NCBI GenBank assembly: GCA_010671905.1
Contig: JAAHII010000002.1
Location: 62,001 to 126,000 of the forward strand
From: Leptolyngbya sp. SIOISBB
Lineage (GTDB): Bacteria; Cyanobacteriota; Cyanobacteriia; Phormidesmidales; Phormidesmidaceae
Direction: 5' to 3'
Length of the DNA: 64,000 bases
Part shown: one piece after another, positions 53,801 through 62,363 of the stretch
How the letters are laid out: each line of letters opens with the position of its first letter
Position numbering within the stretch: the first letter of the stretch is position 1
The notes under the pieces: generated by a model
Told to the model about the DNA's origin: nothing
The model's database searches: none
The model's input: the letters and a program-made list of their open reading frames with translations, nothing else
Program-made: the position numbers and the translations under genes

Positions 53801-53914
53801 ACCAACCTGGTTGGGGGTCGGTTGAAACACTAAATTGCCGTTCCCCTCTAGCTGGCTATTAGGGGAGATTACTGCCCTGCAGCGAATAGGTGATAGGGTC
53901 GCCATCCGGGTCAA
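47705..53914 (-). CDS. Haem peroxidase, YD-repeat and FG-GAP segment of the giant toxin protein
   Basis: 2069 codons. Opening: a cadherin-like strand set (FQPTPNQVGTYDFTVTASDG). Then a haem peroxidase of the animal type whose halves are in reversed order: the C-terminal half first (TTFMDASMVYGSDENRANAL, FVREHNRLADE, proximal FRLGHT with H327, DIERGRDVGLPDYN), then the N-terminal half (YAAIDGSNNN, RAISNALF, distal QFMGHDF with H633). A short YD set (YDTAGNLTQITDPDRTIRTF) and about 700 residues of FG-GAP/VCBS repeats (TADVNNDGHLDYITA, QDDIDGDGDDDLLV) follow. It is continuous in sense with the frames on either side. Confidence 0.8.
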   Translation of the reverse strand: MTRMATLSPIRCRAVISPNSQLEGNGNLVFQPTPNQVGTYDFTVTASDGTTSVSQNVSLTVIPDPLTTTRISGQVLDTDGNPLANLPLELGRLQAVTDAQGYFTITLPDSSIPTEEINIKIPLGDPAFDPFFTGEQEINLRRTTFDGTTGTGAANPLRHPNLVTTFMDASMVYGSDENRANALRTLDGTGKLKTSSGDLLPFNSSDYFANGPLANNNRSLSDPAELFAAGDVRANENIGLTALHTVFVREHNRLADEISLANSGLSGEEVYQRARKLVSAQIQRITYQEYLPLLLGEGAITAYSGYDSSVDPSISHLFSAAAFRLGHTQSFDEFLLIDAAGQNLPSVSLRESTFNPEVIQQNGIDAILRGLVAQSAEAVDLKVLDDLRNTLFGPPGSGGIDLAAVDIERGRDVGLPDYNQAREDFGLARVTSFAEITADTTIQAALTAIYGDVDNIDVIVGGLAEDKAPGAMVGELFQTIMADQFARLRDGDRFWYENAQFSQTDLDFIRGTQLSDLIERNTAITGLSGNIFSSSLNPTGPAAGGSAAASSTAEYAAIDGSNNNLVDPELGTVGTHMRVDYTQEYGDGIRTPGGAERLNTRAISNALFTQDTSVPDALGATGILLAWSQFMGHDFTFSPAGAADTLKVYGDQYNDPNGESFPFVAEKLDLMLGHEVYAGVDNVIDRPIYLPVLDLASNSQSTDAQGNVTISNSTLGAAVFVANNSLEDREGNPFSGTLSITEVPSDLTPAALPERLSPDLVVTIQPSDLVFTDPAELTLPNGGGWPPGTEMNLWSINPNTGDFEIVGQGTVTDDGSTIETTAGGIRNSSWHFFTPFAPPTSALTVKVEESGCDTCPAGKQLSSEVNLNTGGVIETHTLPSYQSLGIERGVQLVYDSLRADARHIVQFGGQVSTNTLTGTVSPNARLVANMTVHNGNYDYQVPGFAGEITGLRRGSHIWNLANRPGQISAAMQADLRSFESGVYDFSMLIGTYVQREGFVGSSRNETGQLIHINTASSAFGSGWGLAGVQELVESPDGSVLLIDGDGSELLFEVTADGYQSPPGDFSTVEKLSDGTFRRTTKDQTVYAFDSENRLVSVTDANGNQTQHVYNNGQLTKIIDPVGLETLFSYTAGRLSSITDPANRITQFAYDTAGNLTQITDPDRTIRTFEYDQDHHMTAEVDKRGNREEAFYDFAGRATHAIDKTGAVIQVSPAQTKGLYRPELTSVTSNVPAVSTQAFDSASYADANGNVSQYTLDAAGQTLSSMDGGGSRGLSERNADNLVTQRFNGRGQATRYTYDEQGNLLSVEDEISRGSVPREGFFTGRITRSGSPLGITTADVNNDGHLDYITANTLAVNGNQSVFYGDSQGNFSSSQPLFWFENSGARRSGSSVRATDLDQDGNADLIVLEKGYGYSSAAPTVSLLWGNGDGSFERTPLLNQSGSEGFSLLVQDDIDGDGDDDLLVKDYVLVAGSGYQQQIKALFNQGDQTFTETVLIAVAEDEFNRSEVQLGDLDGDGDLDAILYVELASSSGGTSGIRTSLYTGDETFSTPQLVVSADDYYSPLWSLDVNQDGNDDLLLRALEAPGLEIYLSAGDGTFTAPTIHTLDGALTEESQIRFADVNADGRRDLIAVDGDSDQVTVALANLQGGFDPVSLYDIGDYETEVYNRNETPLTEGDFPAFKTADIDGNSALDIITANYNEDTLTVLYNDGNGLFERVDYDAGQQPVGIAIEDFNQDGRLDIISAVRNNFSGEENSNVFLENVDGQLEPQTNVSFQADATLPVSTNSGVEKTLADLNDDGFLDFISFQGNGDLVIAYGNGDSFSPPVVRSIVGPNGENPRARDFEVDDIDGDGFQDIVFTARFSRFNNFQNRVWMLKGNGTANGILDFDPLESIDMGFSARGFGLGDFNGDGQPDIHWGDSNKFKLLLNNALGTAVFTATDVIDLPVNGNFVTIGDVNNDGRDEFLWERSERNNNQRFSYLSAFALQPDGSVAAVAEYDLNGAADYSQLDRFDSDISVAQIVDLNQDGLNDLVVAHELSYNFWIGRPLSLCLHHSGRWNCAPDRYPGFVK

Positions 53915-56900
53915 TTGCCGTCAGTGGAATCTCTAGCTTGCGCCCTGGCATTACCGTCAGTGGCCCTAAATCAGGAAAGATAGGACTCTGGTTCGGACCA
54001 CCTACTAACACCTGAGGCGTCAGCACCAGTCTGAGTTGCTCAGGATTGCTGAAAGTAACCGTGACGGCGTCAGAAATCGCTCCCGCCTGCAACCCGCCGG
54101 GTCTGATGGCATCACGCAGATTGAGATAGCCATTCCCCGCTGTATCGACACCTGAAGTGGATACTAGCGACACGCCTTCTGGCAAATTGGTAAAAACAAC
54201 CGCCGCCTGCCGACTGATTGACGCCTCCCCAGTGTTGCGCAACCTCAGCTCAGCAGTGTACTCACCTGATTCGGCATTAAAGCGAATATTGCTAAACAAT
54301 GCTCTAACGGTCGTGCTAGGGGTGAGCGTGGTCAGGTCTAACTCACCACCCAGGTTCGCCAAAGCGGTATTAATCGGGAAGCGTAGTCCTGCTGTTCCCT
54401 CTAGGTCCACTTCGTTGCTCAGGTCACTGACAGATACCCGGCTGCCGGTATCGCCATCTTGATTAAGAAACTGAAAAACCAGCAGTCCTTCGGTGCGATC
54501 GCCTAGTTCGCTCAAGTCAATCTCGACATACTGACCGTCATAGCGCACTAAGCCCGGTTCAAACTCGGCCGTTTCGCCGTCTAGCGCGAACAGTGGCGTT
54601 CCCGGACTGCCATTGTCCAACAGCGTTTGTGACGGATTGCCGGGGTCGACCAAATAAAGCGCAAAGCGATCTTCATTGGCTGCTCCCTGATCGGTGGTAT
54701 CAAAAGCGGCATTGACCGCAAAGCGGAGTGTGCGGCTACCTTCACCTTGACCTAACACTACCGGCAACGTTGCTTGTACCACGTAGCTATCGGATTCACC
54801 GAGAAGCAACCGGTCAGGGGTGGCGATCGCCCACCCCGTGGTTTCATCTGGCCCGATTACAAAAGCCGTATCAGAAACCTCAAAGTCAACTGTAGTTTGA
54901 GCCGTGTTGCCTGCCACATCAGTCAGCACAATAGCGAGCTGATTCGCGCCTGCTGCAAGGGGCAGCGTCTGTAAGAGCTGGTCAAATTCATTTGCTGAAG
55001 TCGCTGCAAAAGAGACGGCTGCGTTGCCTCCTAATGTTGTCTGAACCGTAACGGTTTCATCCACTGAGCCGATGAGATGGACGTAGCGACTATGCTCACC
55101 ATTGGCGAGCGGGCTAATCAGAGCAAGGGTTGGGCTGGTTTTATCAAGCGTGTAGCTGTAGGAAACCGGTTCGGAAACGTTACCTGAGCTATCTTCAGCA
55201 ATCACGCTCAGCGTATAAACACCATCCGTCAGCGGCTGGCCCAAGATGGTTGCTAGCGCTGAAGCATCTAGAGTAAAACTACCGTTCTGTAGGTACGAAG
55301 AAATATCAACATAGTCAGCTGTAGGGGTATTCCCAAAGCCTGCGCTGAGCCGGGCAACTCGGCTAGCATCGCTGACGCTCCCCGTAATCGTCGCGACTGA
55401 AGAAATATCATCAGTGCTGCTGCTGCCAGTATCGGTCTGCAATCCGAGTGTGACGGTCAGGGGCTCAATGTCTACGGGGGTGACGGTCAAGACAACGGTC
55501 GCATTCGTTGTGAGCGCCCCACCTTCTCCGGTGTTGCCCTGATCCGTAACGGCTATCGTCAGCGCATCCTCTCCGGCATAACCGGCTTCCGGTTGGTATG
55601 AGAGTTGCACTAGCTGTGAATTCAGCTCACTAAGAGAACCATTCAAGACAAGGCTGCTGGCGGCAGAGGCGTCCCCGCGTTGTAGCTGACCGTGACTCAC
55701 TGCCAGCGTTATCTGCAACGGCAGCGCGCCTGCATCAATATCTTGCACCTGTAAGCTCGTTGCAAAGTCCAAGGTCGTCCCTGCTTCCAACGTCAATTCC
55801 GTAGGCGCAGTGACCATCGGCGCATCATTGACCGGCGTAATCTGAAGCGTAACGGTCTGACTAGCAGGATCTCCCCAGCCGTCCCTCACCACATAACTAA
55901 AGCTACCTGCCGCGCCATTAGCATCAGCTACGGGCACAAAGACCAGTCCTTCTAACTCACTCACTGTCAGGAACTGACCTAATGTGACAGCACTATCATC
56001 CGCTAGACGAATAGCACCCTGGTTGACATCAGGAATAGCGCTCACCTGCAGCGTTATAGGATCGCCGTCGGGATCCTTCGGTAATTCAAGATTCAGCGCC
56101 ACCGCACCGCTATCTTCCAGCACAACGATGGTTTTGTTCGCCCCAACTATCGGCGAGTCGTTGGCAGCAAAGACTGTAGCCTGTTGGTTGAAAGTGATAT
56201 TGCCCTTTGCCTGGACACGGCCATACAGCGTGGCCGTACTGTTGAAGAAAAAGTCACCGCCTGCCAGGAACTGGGCTCGCGTCTCTGAACTGCCGTTGAA
56301 GGTGATATTTCCTTGAGAGATGACCTTCAGCAGATCAGTATTTGAGGTAGTCGTACCGTTAAACGTGATCGGGTTGCGGCTAGCGAGTAAGCTTTGACCG
56401 GCAAACTGGACACTCCCATTCATATTGATCTGACGGGAAGCCATCACTGTCAGGTTGCTGCCACTGGCGTTGCTTAGATTCACCCCGCCGTTATAGGCCA
56501 CCAGTGTGACATTGTTGAGCTGATGCCCGCCACCGTTGAAGTTGATATCACCGTTCTCCAGCAACAGAATTGTATTCGAAAGACTCACCTGGTTAGGAAT
56601 CGTTAGCCCGTTACTAGTGATGCGAATAACGGCTGGATTTTGGGTCGTTCCTCCTGGCGGAAAATTATTCTGCCAGTCAGTAGCGTTGTTTAACGGTTGG
56701 TTCTGAAGGTTGACGTCTAGAGGGATGGTGCCCGCCGGTATCTGTTGGGCTAAGGTGTCCTCTACTAGAGCAGTATGATCAGGGACGGTAACGGTTTGAG
56801 TGTCCACAATCTGTGGGGGCAACAGTCCACCATATAGGTTGTTGGGTGCATTGAAGGTGGAGTAGCTAGCAGAAACGGCGATCGCATTCTCGACCAATAC

Positions 56901-57719
56901 GGGCCGTCCCTGGTCGTCCACAACCGGGTTACCGTTCGCATCTCTTTGGACCGGCAGAATAGGTTGGCCATTTAACGTAAAGCCCTGGCCCCCATACATC
57001 AGTGCATCGTCAGTCAGATCTAACGGGTCGCCATCGAAGTCACTGTTGCTATTAACAGCGATCTGTCCTTCAGCCACGATGGTGAAGGGCAAAACATCAG
57101 CGGGTGTATTTAAGGTCGCAGTGTAGTCTGCCAGCGCCGATGCTGACAGAGCCACAGGTGTTTCAATTTGTCCCTGAGTATACTCAAGTTGCCAATCACC
57201 ACCGATTTCAGCATTGCCAGTGAGGTTGGTTGACGCTGCAATATCGGCTTGCGTCAGCTGCTGCAACTGAGCCACGAAAGTTTGCCCGGTACCGGTACTG
57301 GCAATATGGCAGCCGTAGAGTAAGATATCAGCTTCATCATTGAGAGCTCCTCGCCAGCGGGTCAATGCATCTGTATATTGGCTCAGCGTATCTTCGCGGA
57401 GCATAGTAGAACCTAGCTGCAACTGCCCAGGTGCCCCATGAGAAATGATGTGTAGGCTGGCGAGACTTTCATACTGGCCCAGGTGTGCCGTGATCTGTTG
57501 AATCCCGTCTTGCTCTGCATCCAAGATGACAACTTCAGCACCTGAGACACTGGCAGCGAGGGCTTCAAAATCATTAACAGCTGCATCAATCACGACCAGA
57601 CTGGAGTGATTAACAGGGTCTATCTCTGTTAGGTTGATGGCAAAAAATGGACTGAGCAAAGCGTCAGTCGTTTCCATAAAACCATGGGATGAGGCAGCGA
57701 AAGATTGCTGAGAAGTCAT
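53859..57719 (-). CDS. DUF4347 and cadherin/Ig-like N-terminal segment of the giant toxin protein
   Basis: 1286 codons. Residues about 40-195 are DUF4347 (VVILDAEQDGIQQITAHLG, SLHIISHGAPGQLQLG, ILLYGCHIA), the usual N-terminus of very large secreted cyanobacterial proteins. A beta-rich stretch and then cadherin-like and Ig-like modules follow (VLEDSGAVALNLELPKDPDG, QITPVNDAPMVTAP, SPTLALISPLANGEHSRYV). It ends IDPDGDPITYSLQGSNLP-stop. The adjacent frame continues with NSQLEGNGNLVFQPTP, so a one-base shift at about 53865 splits one gene. No classical signal peptide is visible. Start ATG 57719. Confidence 0.8.
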   Translation of the reverse strand: MTSQQSFAASSHGFMETTDALLSPFFAINLTEIDPVNHSSLVVIDAAVNDFEALAASVSGAEVVILDAEQDGIQQITAHLGQYESLASLHIISHGAPGQLQLGSTMLREDTLSQYTDALTRWRGALNDEADILLYGCHIASTGTGQTFVAQLQQLTQADIAASTNLTGNAEIGGDWQLEYTQGQIETPVALSASALADYTATLNTPADVLPFTIVAEGQIAVNSNSDFDGDPLDLTDDALMYGGQGFTLNGQPILPVQRDANGNPVVDDQGRPVLVENAIAVSASYSTFNAPNNLYGGLLPPQIVDTQTVTVPDHTALVEDTLAQQIPAGTIPLDVNLQNQPLNNATDWQNNFPPGGTTQNPAVIRITSNGLTIPNQVSLSNTILLLENGDINFNGGGHQLNNVTLVAYNGGVNLSNASGSNLTVMASRQINMNGSVQFAGQSLLASRNPITFNGTTTSNTDLLKVISQGNITFNGSSETRAQFLAGGDFFFNSTATLYGRVQAKGNITFNQQATVFAANDSPIVGANKTIVVLEDSGAVALNLELPKDPDGDPITLQVSAIPDVNQGAIRLADDSAVTLGQFLTVSELEGLVFVPVADANGAAGSFSYVVRDGWGDPASQTVTLQITPVNDAPMVTAPTELTLEAGTTLDFATSLQVQDIDAGALPLQITLAVSHGQLQRGDASAASSLVLNGSLSELNSQLVQLSYQPEAGYAGEDALTIAVTDQGNTGEGGALTTNATVVLTVTPVDIEPLTVTLGLQTDTGSSSTDDISSVATITGSVSDASRVARLSAGFGNTPTADYVDISSYLQNGSFTLDASALATILGQPLTDGVYTLSVIAEDSSGNVSEPVSYSYTLDKTSPTLALISPLANGEHSRYVHLIGSVDETVTVQTTLGGNAAVSFAATSANEFDQLLQTLPLAAGANQLAIVLTDVAGNTAQTTVDFEVSDTAFVIGPDETTGWAIATPDRLLLGESDSYVVQATLPVVLGQGEGSRTLRFAVNAAFDTTDQGAANEDRFALYLVDPGNPSQTLLDNGSPGTPLFALDGETAEFEPGLVRYDGQYVEIDLSELGDRTEGLLVFQFLNQDGDTGSRVSVSDLSNEVDLEGTAGLRFPINTALANLGGELDLTTLTPSTTVRALFSNIRFNAESGEYTAELRLRNTGEASISRQAAVVFTNLPEGVSLVSTSGVDTAGNGYLNLRDAIRPGGLQAGAISDAVTVTFSNPEQLRLVLTPQVLVGGPNQSPIFPDLGPLTVMPGRKLEIPLTAIDPDGDPITYSLQGSNLP

Positions 57720-58812
57720 GGCACTGGTTGAGTGTTGTTTTTGAGATGTAGCGAACTGCTTAAAGGGCAGAAAGGGTCTATTTTCCTGAAAATTAAATCT
57801 TCAACAAGAAAGGACAACATTCAACCTGATTCAACTCAAATTGAATATTGAATTTACGCAAGCAAAAATCATCTTCTTGGTTCATCACCTAAGAAAGACA
57901 AGGTTTTTTGAGATGTTATAAACTATCAAAAGAGAGAAAAATTCTCTAATTCGAGCAAAAGGCCAGAAGTCTACATTGCTTTAGATGAGGCACCAAAGCA
58001 ATGTAATACCAAAACACTCGCTTAAGTAATGCACTTAGTTGCAAGCATTATTTTTGAAGTGAATTTATCCCTCAAAAAAATAGACCAATATTGTGAAGCT
58101 GAGAAGGTCAAATGTTTCGAACAAGAATGCTATAAAATCCAAATTGTTCCAGATCAAGCACTGAAGTTATATCAATATAAAAACATTTTCCTAGGTAACC
58201 TACCTAAGTAGAAGCACTGAAAAATATTCCTGCTTAATGAAGCTTTAATGAGATTTATTTTTCTAAACTTAATCGGGCACTTGCTTCCGACCAGTTGCCG
58301 ATGATAACTGACAGTACTGTTGCACTGAGGGTGTTAATGCTCAAATCCCCATAGATATTGGGTGATGTTCTAGCCCTGTGGAATCAGTCAAAATCAAGTA
58401 GTGCACTAGATCTGTGGATGCTCTTTCTGGAGTTCGCACCCGCAAAGCAAACTGGCAATCTTAGCCACAACATATCTAGAACATCACCAACACTTTGGTC
58501 CGGTCTTCGATAGGGTCACGACCAAAGCGACCATGCGCCCGATCGCAACGTTCGGAATGACCACGATGAGCAAGAGAGTAGCCGATTCGATGCTGAGCGT
58601 CGGTGGGATCGGCGTGAGCATCATGAGCTGCGCTATCGTACCGATGACGTGGTTGAGCATGATGAGGACAGGGAGCCCGCAGTGGATGAAGATACTGTTG
58701 ACGAACGCGATGAGCAATCTGCTAGCGGTAGCTGGTGGCCGTTTGGCTAATCACTAAGTCGTTAGTAAGATGTAGGAGTACACCTATACTCCCATCCACG
58801 TTAGGAGGAGCT
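57720..58812. other. Gene-poor, AT-rich stretch with a charged open frame
   Basis: 57720-58500 is AT-rich and probably holds the promoter of the giant gene; I see no convincing gene. A plus-strand frame from 58514 to 58750 has no start codon and codes for a highly charged sequence (DAERRWDRREHHELRYRTDD) ending SASGSWWPFG; it may be the tail of a lost gene. GGAGTA/TACTCC around 58772-58790 could be an operator for the next gene. Confidence 0.35.
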
Positions 58813-59196
58813 ATGTACACAACTTCGAACAACCTGGAAAACCTAGAGCTGTATCTAGAGCACGACAGCGGTTATGTCGGTTGGGTTTTAACGCCTGGAG
58901 ACATCGAAGAAGCAGGCATGGCGAAGTTAGTCTTTCATGGCGACTCCGCTGATGCTGAGTCCGAAGTCCTAGAAGGTTGTTCTTACATCAGCGTTGATAC
59001 GAACTATTGCCTTAACCTGTCACCAGGCCAGCAGAAGCTCTACGAAATCCTGGTGTCTTTGCAAGAGGGCGCTGTCTTCACCGTGACGACTGTTGGCAAG
59101 CTGGCTAAGGCAATGGGGCTAGAAACCCCCTTAGCGGCTGGGAAACGGTTAGAGCACCTGCAAACACTGGGCGCAATTTCAGGCTTTAAACCTTGA
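58813..59196 (+). CDS. Hypothetical protein, 127 aa
   Basis: ATG 58813 follows TTAGGAGGAGCT, a strong ribosome site, which decides this start over an upstream one at 58735. Acidic N-terminal half (LELYLEHDSGYVGWVLTPGD, LVFHGDSADAESEVLEG), then a helical C-terminal half (LNLSPGQQKLYEILVSLQEG, VGKLAKAMGLETPLAAGKRL) that looks like a winged-helix or similar three-helix fold. Possibly a regulator; no family recognised. A small inverted repeat lies upstream. Confidence 0.6.
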   Translation: MYTTSNNLENLELYLEHDSGYVGWVLTPGDIEEAGMAKLVFHGDSADAESEVLEGCSYISVDTNYCLNLSPGQQKLYEILVSLQEGAVFTVTTVGKLAKAMGLETPLAAGKRLEHLQTLGAISGFKP

Positions 59197-59280
59197 TGCA
59201 CACACCCCATCATCAATGAGCCTCTGCTATCCGGTGGGGGCTTTTTGTTATGTCCCCTAAACCTGGCGAGAGGAAGACAA

Positions 59281-59724
59281 ATGACCAAAATCACCTACTG
59301 CGATCGCTGTCAAAGTCCCTGCAATGACAGCCACTTGGAGCTTTCCGGTTGGTGGCATCTCATCACCAGAGATATGAAGAACCGTGTCGCTGAGCTTGCA
59401 GAACTGGCTGTCGAAGGGGATTTGTGCGCTCAATGCCGTGACCAGGTCGGGCTACGAACCAACCTTGAGCCGACTCGTCAAGAGCGATGGCGGCGATGGA
59501 TGGCGGAGCATCCCGGTAAATCGGGCTTTGTAGGCAGACGTAAAACTGCCTGCACTTATATCGAGGATGTGTTTTGCGATCGCTGCGAACAGCCCTGCGC
59601 CGAAAAGTACGCTCGATTGGCATCACCACGTCTCACGGAACGGAACGAGATAATTTACAGTGACATTTGCCCGCAGTGTCTTGAGTCGATGCAATTAGGC
59701 AACGCAATCTCAGTTGAGGTGTAG
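59281..59724 (+). CDS. Double zinc-binding protein, 147 aa
   Basis: ATG 59281 after GAGGAAG. Two similar Cys4 units: CDRCQSPCNDSHLEL with LCAQCRD (residues about 6-50), and CDRCEQPCAEKYARL with ICPQCLE (residues about 100-140). Each has a CxxCxxxC knuckle and a distant CxxC, fitting two treble-clef or ribbon-like zinc sites formed by duplication. A basic linker (TRQERWRRWMAEHPGKSG) joins them. Likely nucleic acid or protein binding. Function unknown; downstream of the 127-aa gene, possibly cotranscribed. Confidence 0.6.
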   Translation: MTKITYCDRCQSPCNDSHLELSGWWHLITRDMKNRVAELAELAVEGDLCAQCRDQVGLRTNLEPTRQERWRRWMAEHPGKSGFVGRRKTACTYIEDVFCDRCEQPCAEKYARLASPRLTERNEIIYSDICPQCLESMQLGNAISVEV

Positions 59725-60296
59725 GGGTGGCTGGCCAAGTTGTGTTTGGCTCGTTTGTCATGTCTCGTCAGTCTGTTCCGTTTGAGGTCGTCACACTGAG
59801 TTTGGGGCTGACGTTTCCAGTGTTGTATCAGGAGTTCCCCCATCCTCACTTATCTGATGACTGCTTCATTGATTAGAATCGCACGCTCAACTGCGACCCC
59901 TTTCTCTCCGAAGGCTGCAGCATTTTCTTCCCTGCGGGGGAACCAGCTCTGCATTGCCCGGTAATAAACCGCTCTAAACAGGCAGATGTGAATACCGTGG
60001 TCAATTTTTAGAGCAGCAGATTGTCAATGTTTGTTTGGTGAAGGGGCATTGCTGAAATGAGAGATGAACGGATTTCTGCTAACCGAACTGGCTATAGTCT
60101 TTTCCAAAAGCTGCATCCTGAAAACCAGTACCGCTGCTTTATGCTGTACGGCGAGCTGAGACTACGATCACCCAAGAGACTATGTTCCAATACCTTGGCT
60201 TACTGAGCGGTCATGATGAATGTGTCTTCTGCCATCACTGCTGTTATTCTGCTTAGACCAATGACAAATTTTTCCTGATGTGGATAGAGGTGCTTT
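59725..60296. other. Intergenic, no gene seen
   Basis: 572 bases upstream of the two-partner secretion pair. I see no coding frame with support and no strong repeat. The promoter for tpsB is expected in the last 100 bases. Confidence 0.5.
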
Positions 60297-62117
60297 GTGT
60301 TGTCTAACACTCAGGTTTTTCAACCCAGAACACTCCAATTAAAGCGTTCTCATGATCGTAAATTAGTCATTTGGCGGCAAGTTGTGTCATCCGGCTTAGG
60401 GGTAGCAGTTTCTTTCTGGGCGCTAGAGGGACAAGCCAAAACTGCACAGGTGGCTCATGAATTGCTTGCTCCCATTGCGATCGCTCAGGTCTTAGAAGAC
60501 CTCCCTAGGATTCCACCAGAATCGCGACCTGAGCCAGAACCTTTACCGCCTTTGCCTGATCCAAATGAGTTGTTGGAGCCAAGCCTGCCGAGTGCTCCGC
60601 AGCCCCCTGAGGCGATATCGGAGGAAGAGAAATTTGAGATTGAACGCTATGAGGTGTTGGGTAGCACAGTATTTGATGAAGATGAACTGGCAGTGGTGAC
60701 CCAAGCCTTTACGGGTAATCAGCGTACCTTTAGCGATATTTTGAATGCTCGCTCTGCAGTGACAGAGTTATATCTGAGCAATGGCTACATTACGTCGGGC
60801 GCGATTGTCCCGCCGCAGTCATTTGAGGAGGGCGGGGTTGTGCAAATTCAGGTGATTGAGGGGCAGTTAGAAGATATGCAAATCAACGGCACTCAGCGCT
60901 TGAATCCGGACTATGTCAGGAGTCGGCTGGCACTTAAGTCAAGGGTGCCCTTGCAGCAAGAGCAGCTGTTAGAAGGGTTACAGTTGCTACAGCTTGATCC
61001 GCTGATCGAAACCATCTCGGCAGATTTGCAGGCTGGTGCGGTTCCGGGAACGAATTTGCTGGTTGTCACGGTGACCGAAGCTGACACATTTAATGTGACC
61101 TATGGGTTGGACAACAACCGATCGCCCAGCGTGGGGACGTTACGGCAAGAGGGATTTGTGACAGAGGCGAATCTAACGGGGCTGGGAGATCGCCTCACGG
61201 TGAGGGTGAATGGCACCTCGGGCAGTCGCGAAGTGTCGTTAGACTATGCAATCCCCATTAACCCCTCCAATGGGTTACTACGGTTGCGCGGTACTTTTAC
61301 GAATAGTGGGGTGATTGAGGAGCCGTTTGAGGTGCTCGATATTTCTTCCGTTTCGAACGCCTACGAAATTACGGTGCGTCAACCGTTACAACAACGTCCG
61401 ACTGAAGAACTGGCCATTGGTTTAACAGCATCCCATGAAAACAGTCAGACCTTTTTGGGCATAGCGGATATTGGTGGTTTCCCCCTGTCGGCGGGGGCCA
61501 ATGATGAGGGCAAAACGCGGGTGTCGGCGCTGCGCTTCTTTCAAGAATGGAGCCGTCGCAATAATGAAGAGGTGATTGCCCTGCGATCACAATTTAATCT
61601 CGGACTGGATGTGCTGAACGCCACGATTAACGACAGTGGTCCGGATGGGGAATTTTTCTCATGGCAGGGGCAGGCACAGTGGGTGCGGTTGCTGGCTCCC
61701 GATACGACTTTACTAGTGCGGGGCGGGGCGCAACTCACCCCAGACGAACTGTTGGGACTGGAACGATTTGGTTTGGGCGGGCAGCAAACCGTGCGGGGCT
61801 ATCACCAAGACCAGCTCCTCACAGATAACGCGCTGCTGGGTGGCGTGGAAGTGCGGGTGCCGATTTACCGAGATCGCGACCAAGACTTGCAACTACAACT
61901 CGCTCCGTTTGTGGATGTCGGTCACGGCTGGAACACAGCTGGTGAAACGCTCGAAAATAACACACTGTTTTCTGTCGGTACGGGCTTGATTTTTACGCTG
62001 ACAGATCGTTTCAATGCGCGGCTCGATTGGGGTATTCCCTTAATTGATGACGATACCGATAGCGATTCCGTGCAGGAAAGTGGTGTCTATTTCACGTTTG
62101 ATCTGTCACTGTTCTAG
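60297..62117 (+). CDS. TpsB outer membrane transporter (ShlB/FhaC/HecB family)
   Basis: 606 aa, GTG start 60297 with AGAGG upstream. After a signal-like N-terminus and a proline-rich linker (PESRPEPEPLPPLPD) come POTRA domains: FEIERYEVLGSTVFDEDELA and LEDMQINGTQRLNPDYVRSR. Then a beta-barrel with TFNVTYGLDNNRSPSVGTLR, LSYAIP-like strands and the conserved GLGGQQTVRGYHQDQL (the VRGY motif of loop 6). It ends FDLSLF with a terminal F, as BAM substrates do. It exports the TpsA protein encoded 246 bases downstream. Confidence 0.93.
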   Translation: MLSNTQVFQPRTLQLKRSHDRKLVIWRQVVSSGLGVAVSFWALEGQAKTAQVAHELLAPIAIAQVLEDLPRIPPESRPEPEPLPPLPDPNELLEPSLPSAPQPPEAISEEEKFEIERYEVLGSTVFDEDELAVVTQAFTGNQRTFSDILNARSAVTELYLSNGYITSGAIVPPQSFEEGGVVQIQVIEGQLEDMQINGTQRLNPDYVRSRLALKSRVPLQQEQLLEGLQLLQLDPLIETISADLQAGAVPGTNLLVVTVTEADTFNVTYGLDNNRSPSVGTLRQEGFVTEANLTGLGDRLTVRVNGTSGSREVSLDYAIPINPSNGLLRLRGTFTNSGVIEEPFEVLDISSVSNAYEITVRQPLQQRPTEELAIGLTASHENSQTFLGIADIGGFPLSAGANDEGKTRVSALRFFQEWSRRNNEEVIALRSQFNLGLDVLNATINDSGPDGEFFSWQGQAQWVRLLAPDTTLLVRGGAQLTPDELLGLERFGLGGQQTVRGYHQDQLLTDNALLGGVEVRVPIYRDRDQDLQLQLAPFVDVGHGWNTAGETLENNTLFSVGTGLIFTLTDRFNARLDWGIPLIDDDTDSDSVQESGVYFTFDLSLF

Positions 62118-62363
62118 ACCGAAATATGACAGCAGTGATCGCGCTTTCCTGCTGATTTCAGAACACCACCCTAAAGCAAGACACACGATCAAAGAGGGGC
62201 CGAGATCGCTGACATACTGGCGTTCCATCAAATGCCGACAGGCAAGATTGGCGGTTGCGTGCAAAGAAGCCTAACAATCCGCTAGTCAAGCCAGAAGAAT
62301 GCCTCTATAAACGCAATTAACTGGAGCCGGTAAATGGCCAGTCTTTGATTCAAGGTGACTGTC

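Noticed and set aside
58029-58211. Plus-strand 60-codon frame in the AT-rich gap
   Set aside because: No ribosome site and no recognisable sequence; such frames are expected by chance in AT-rich DNA.
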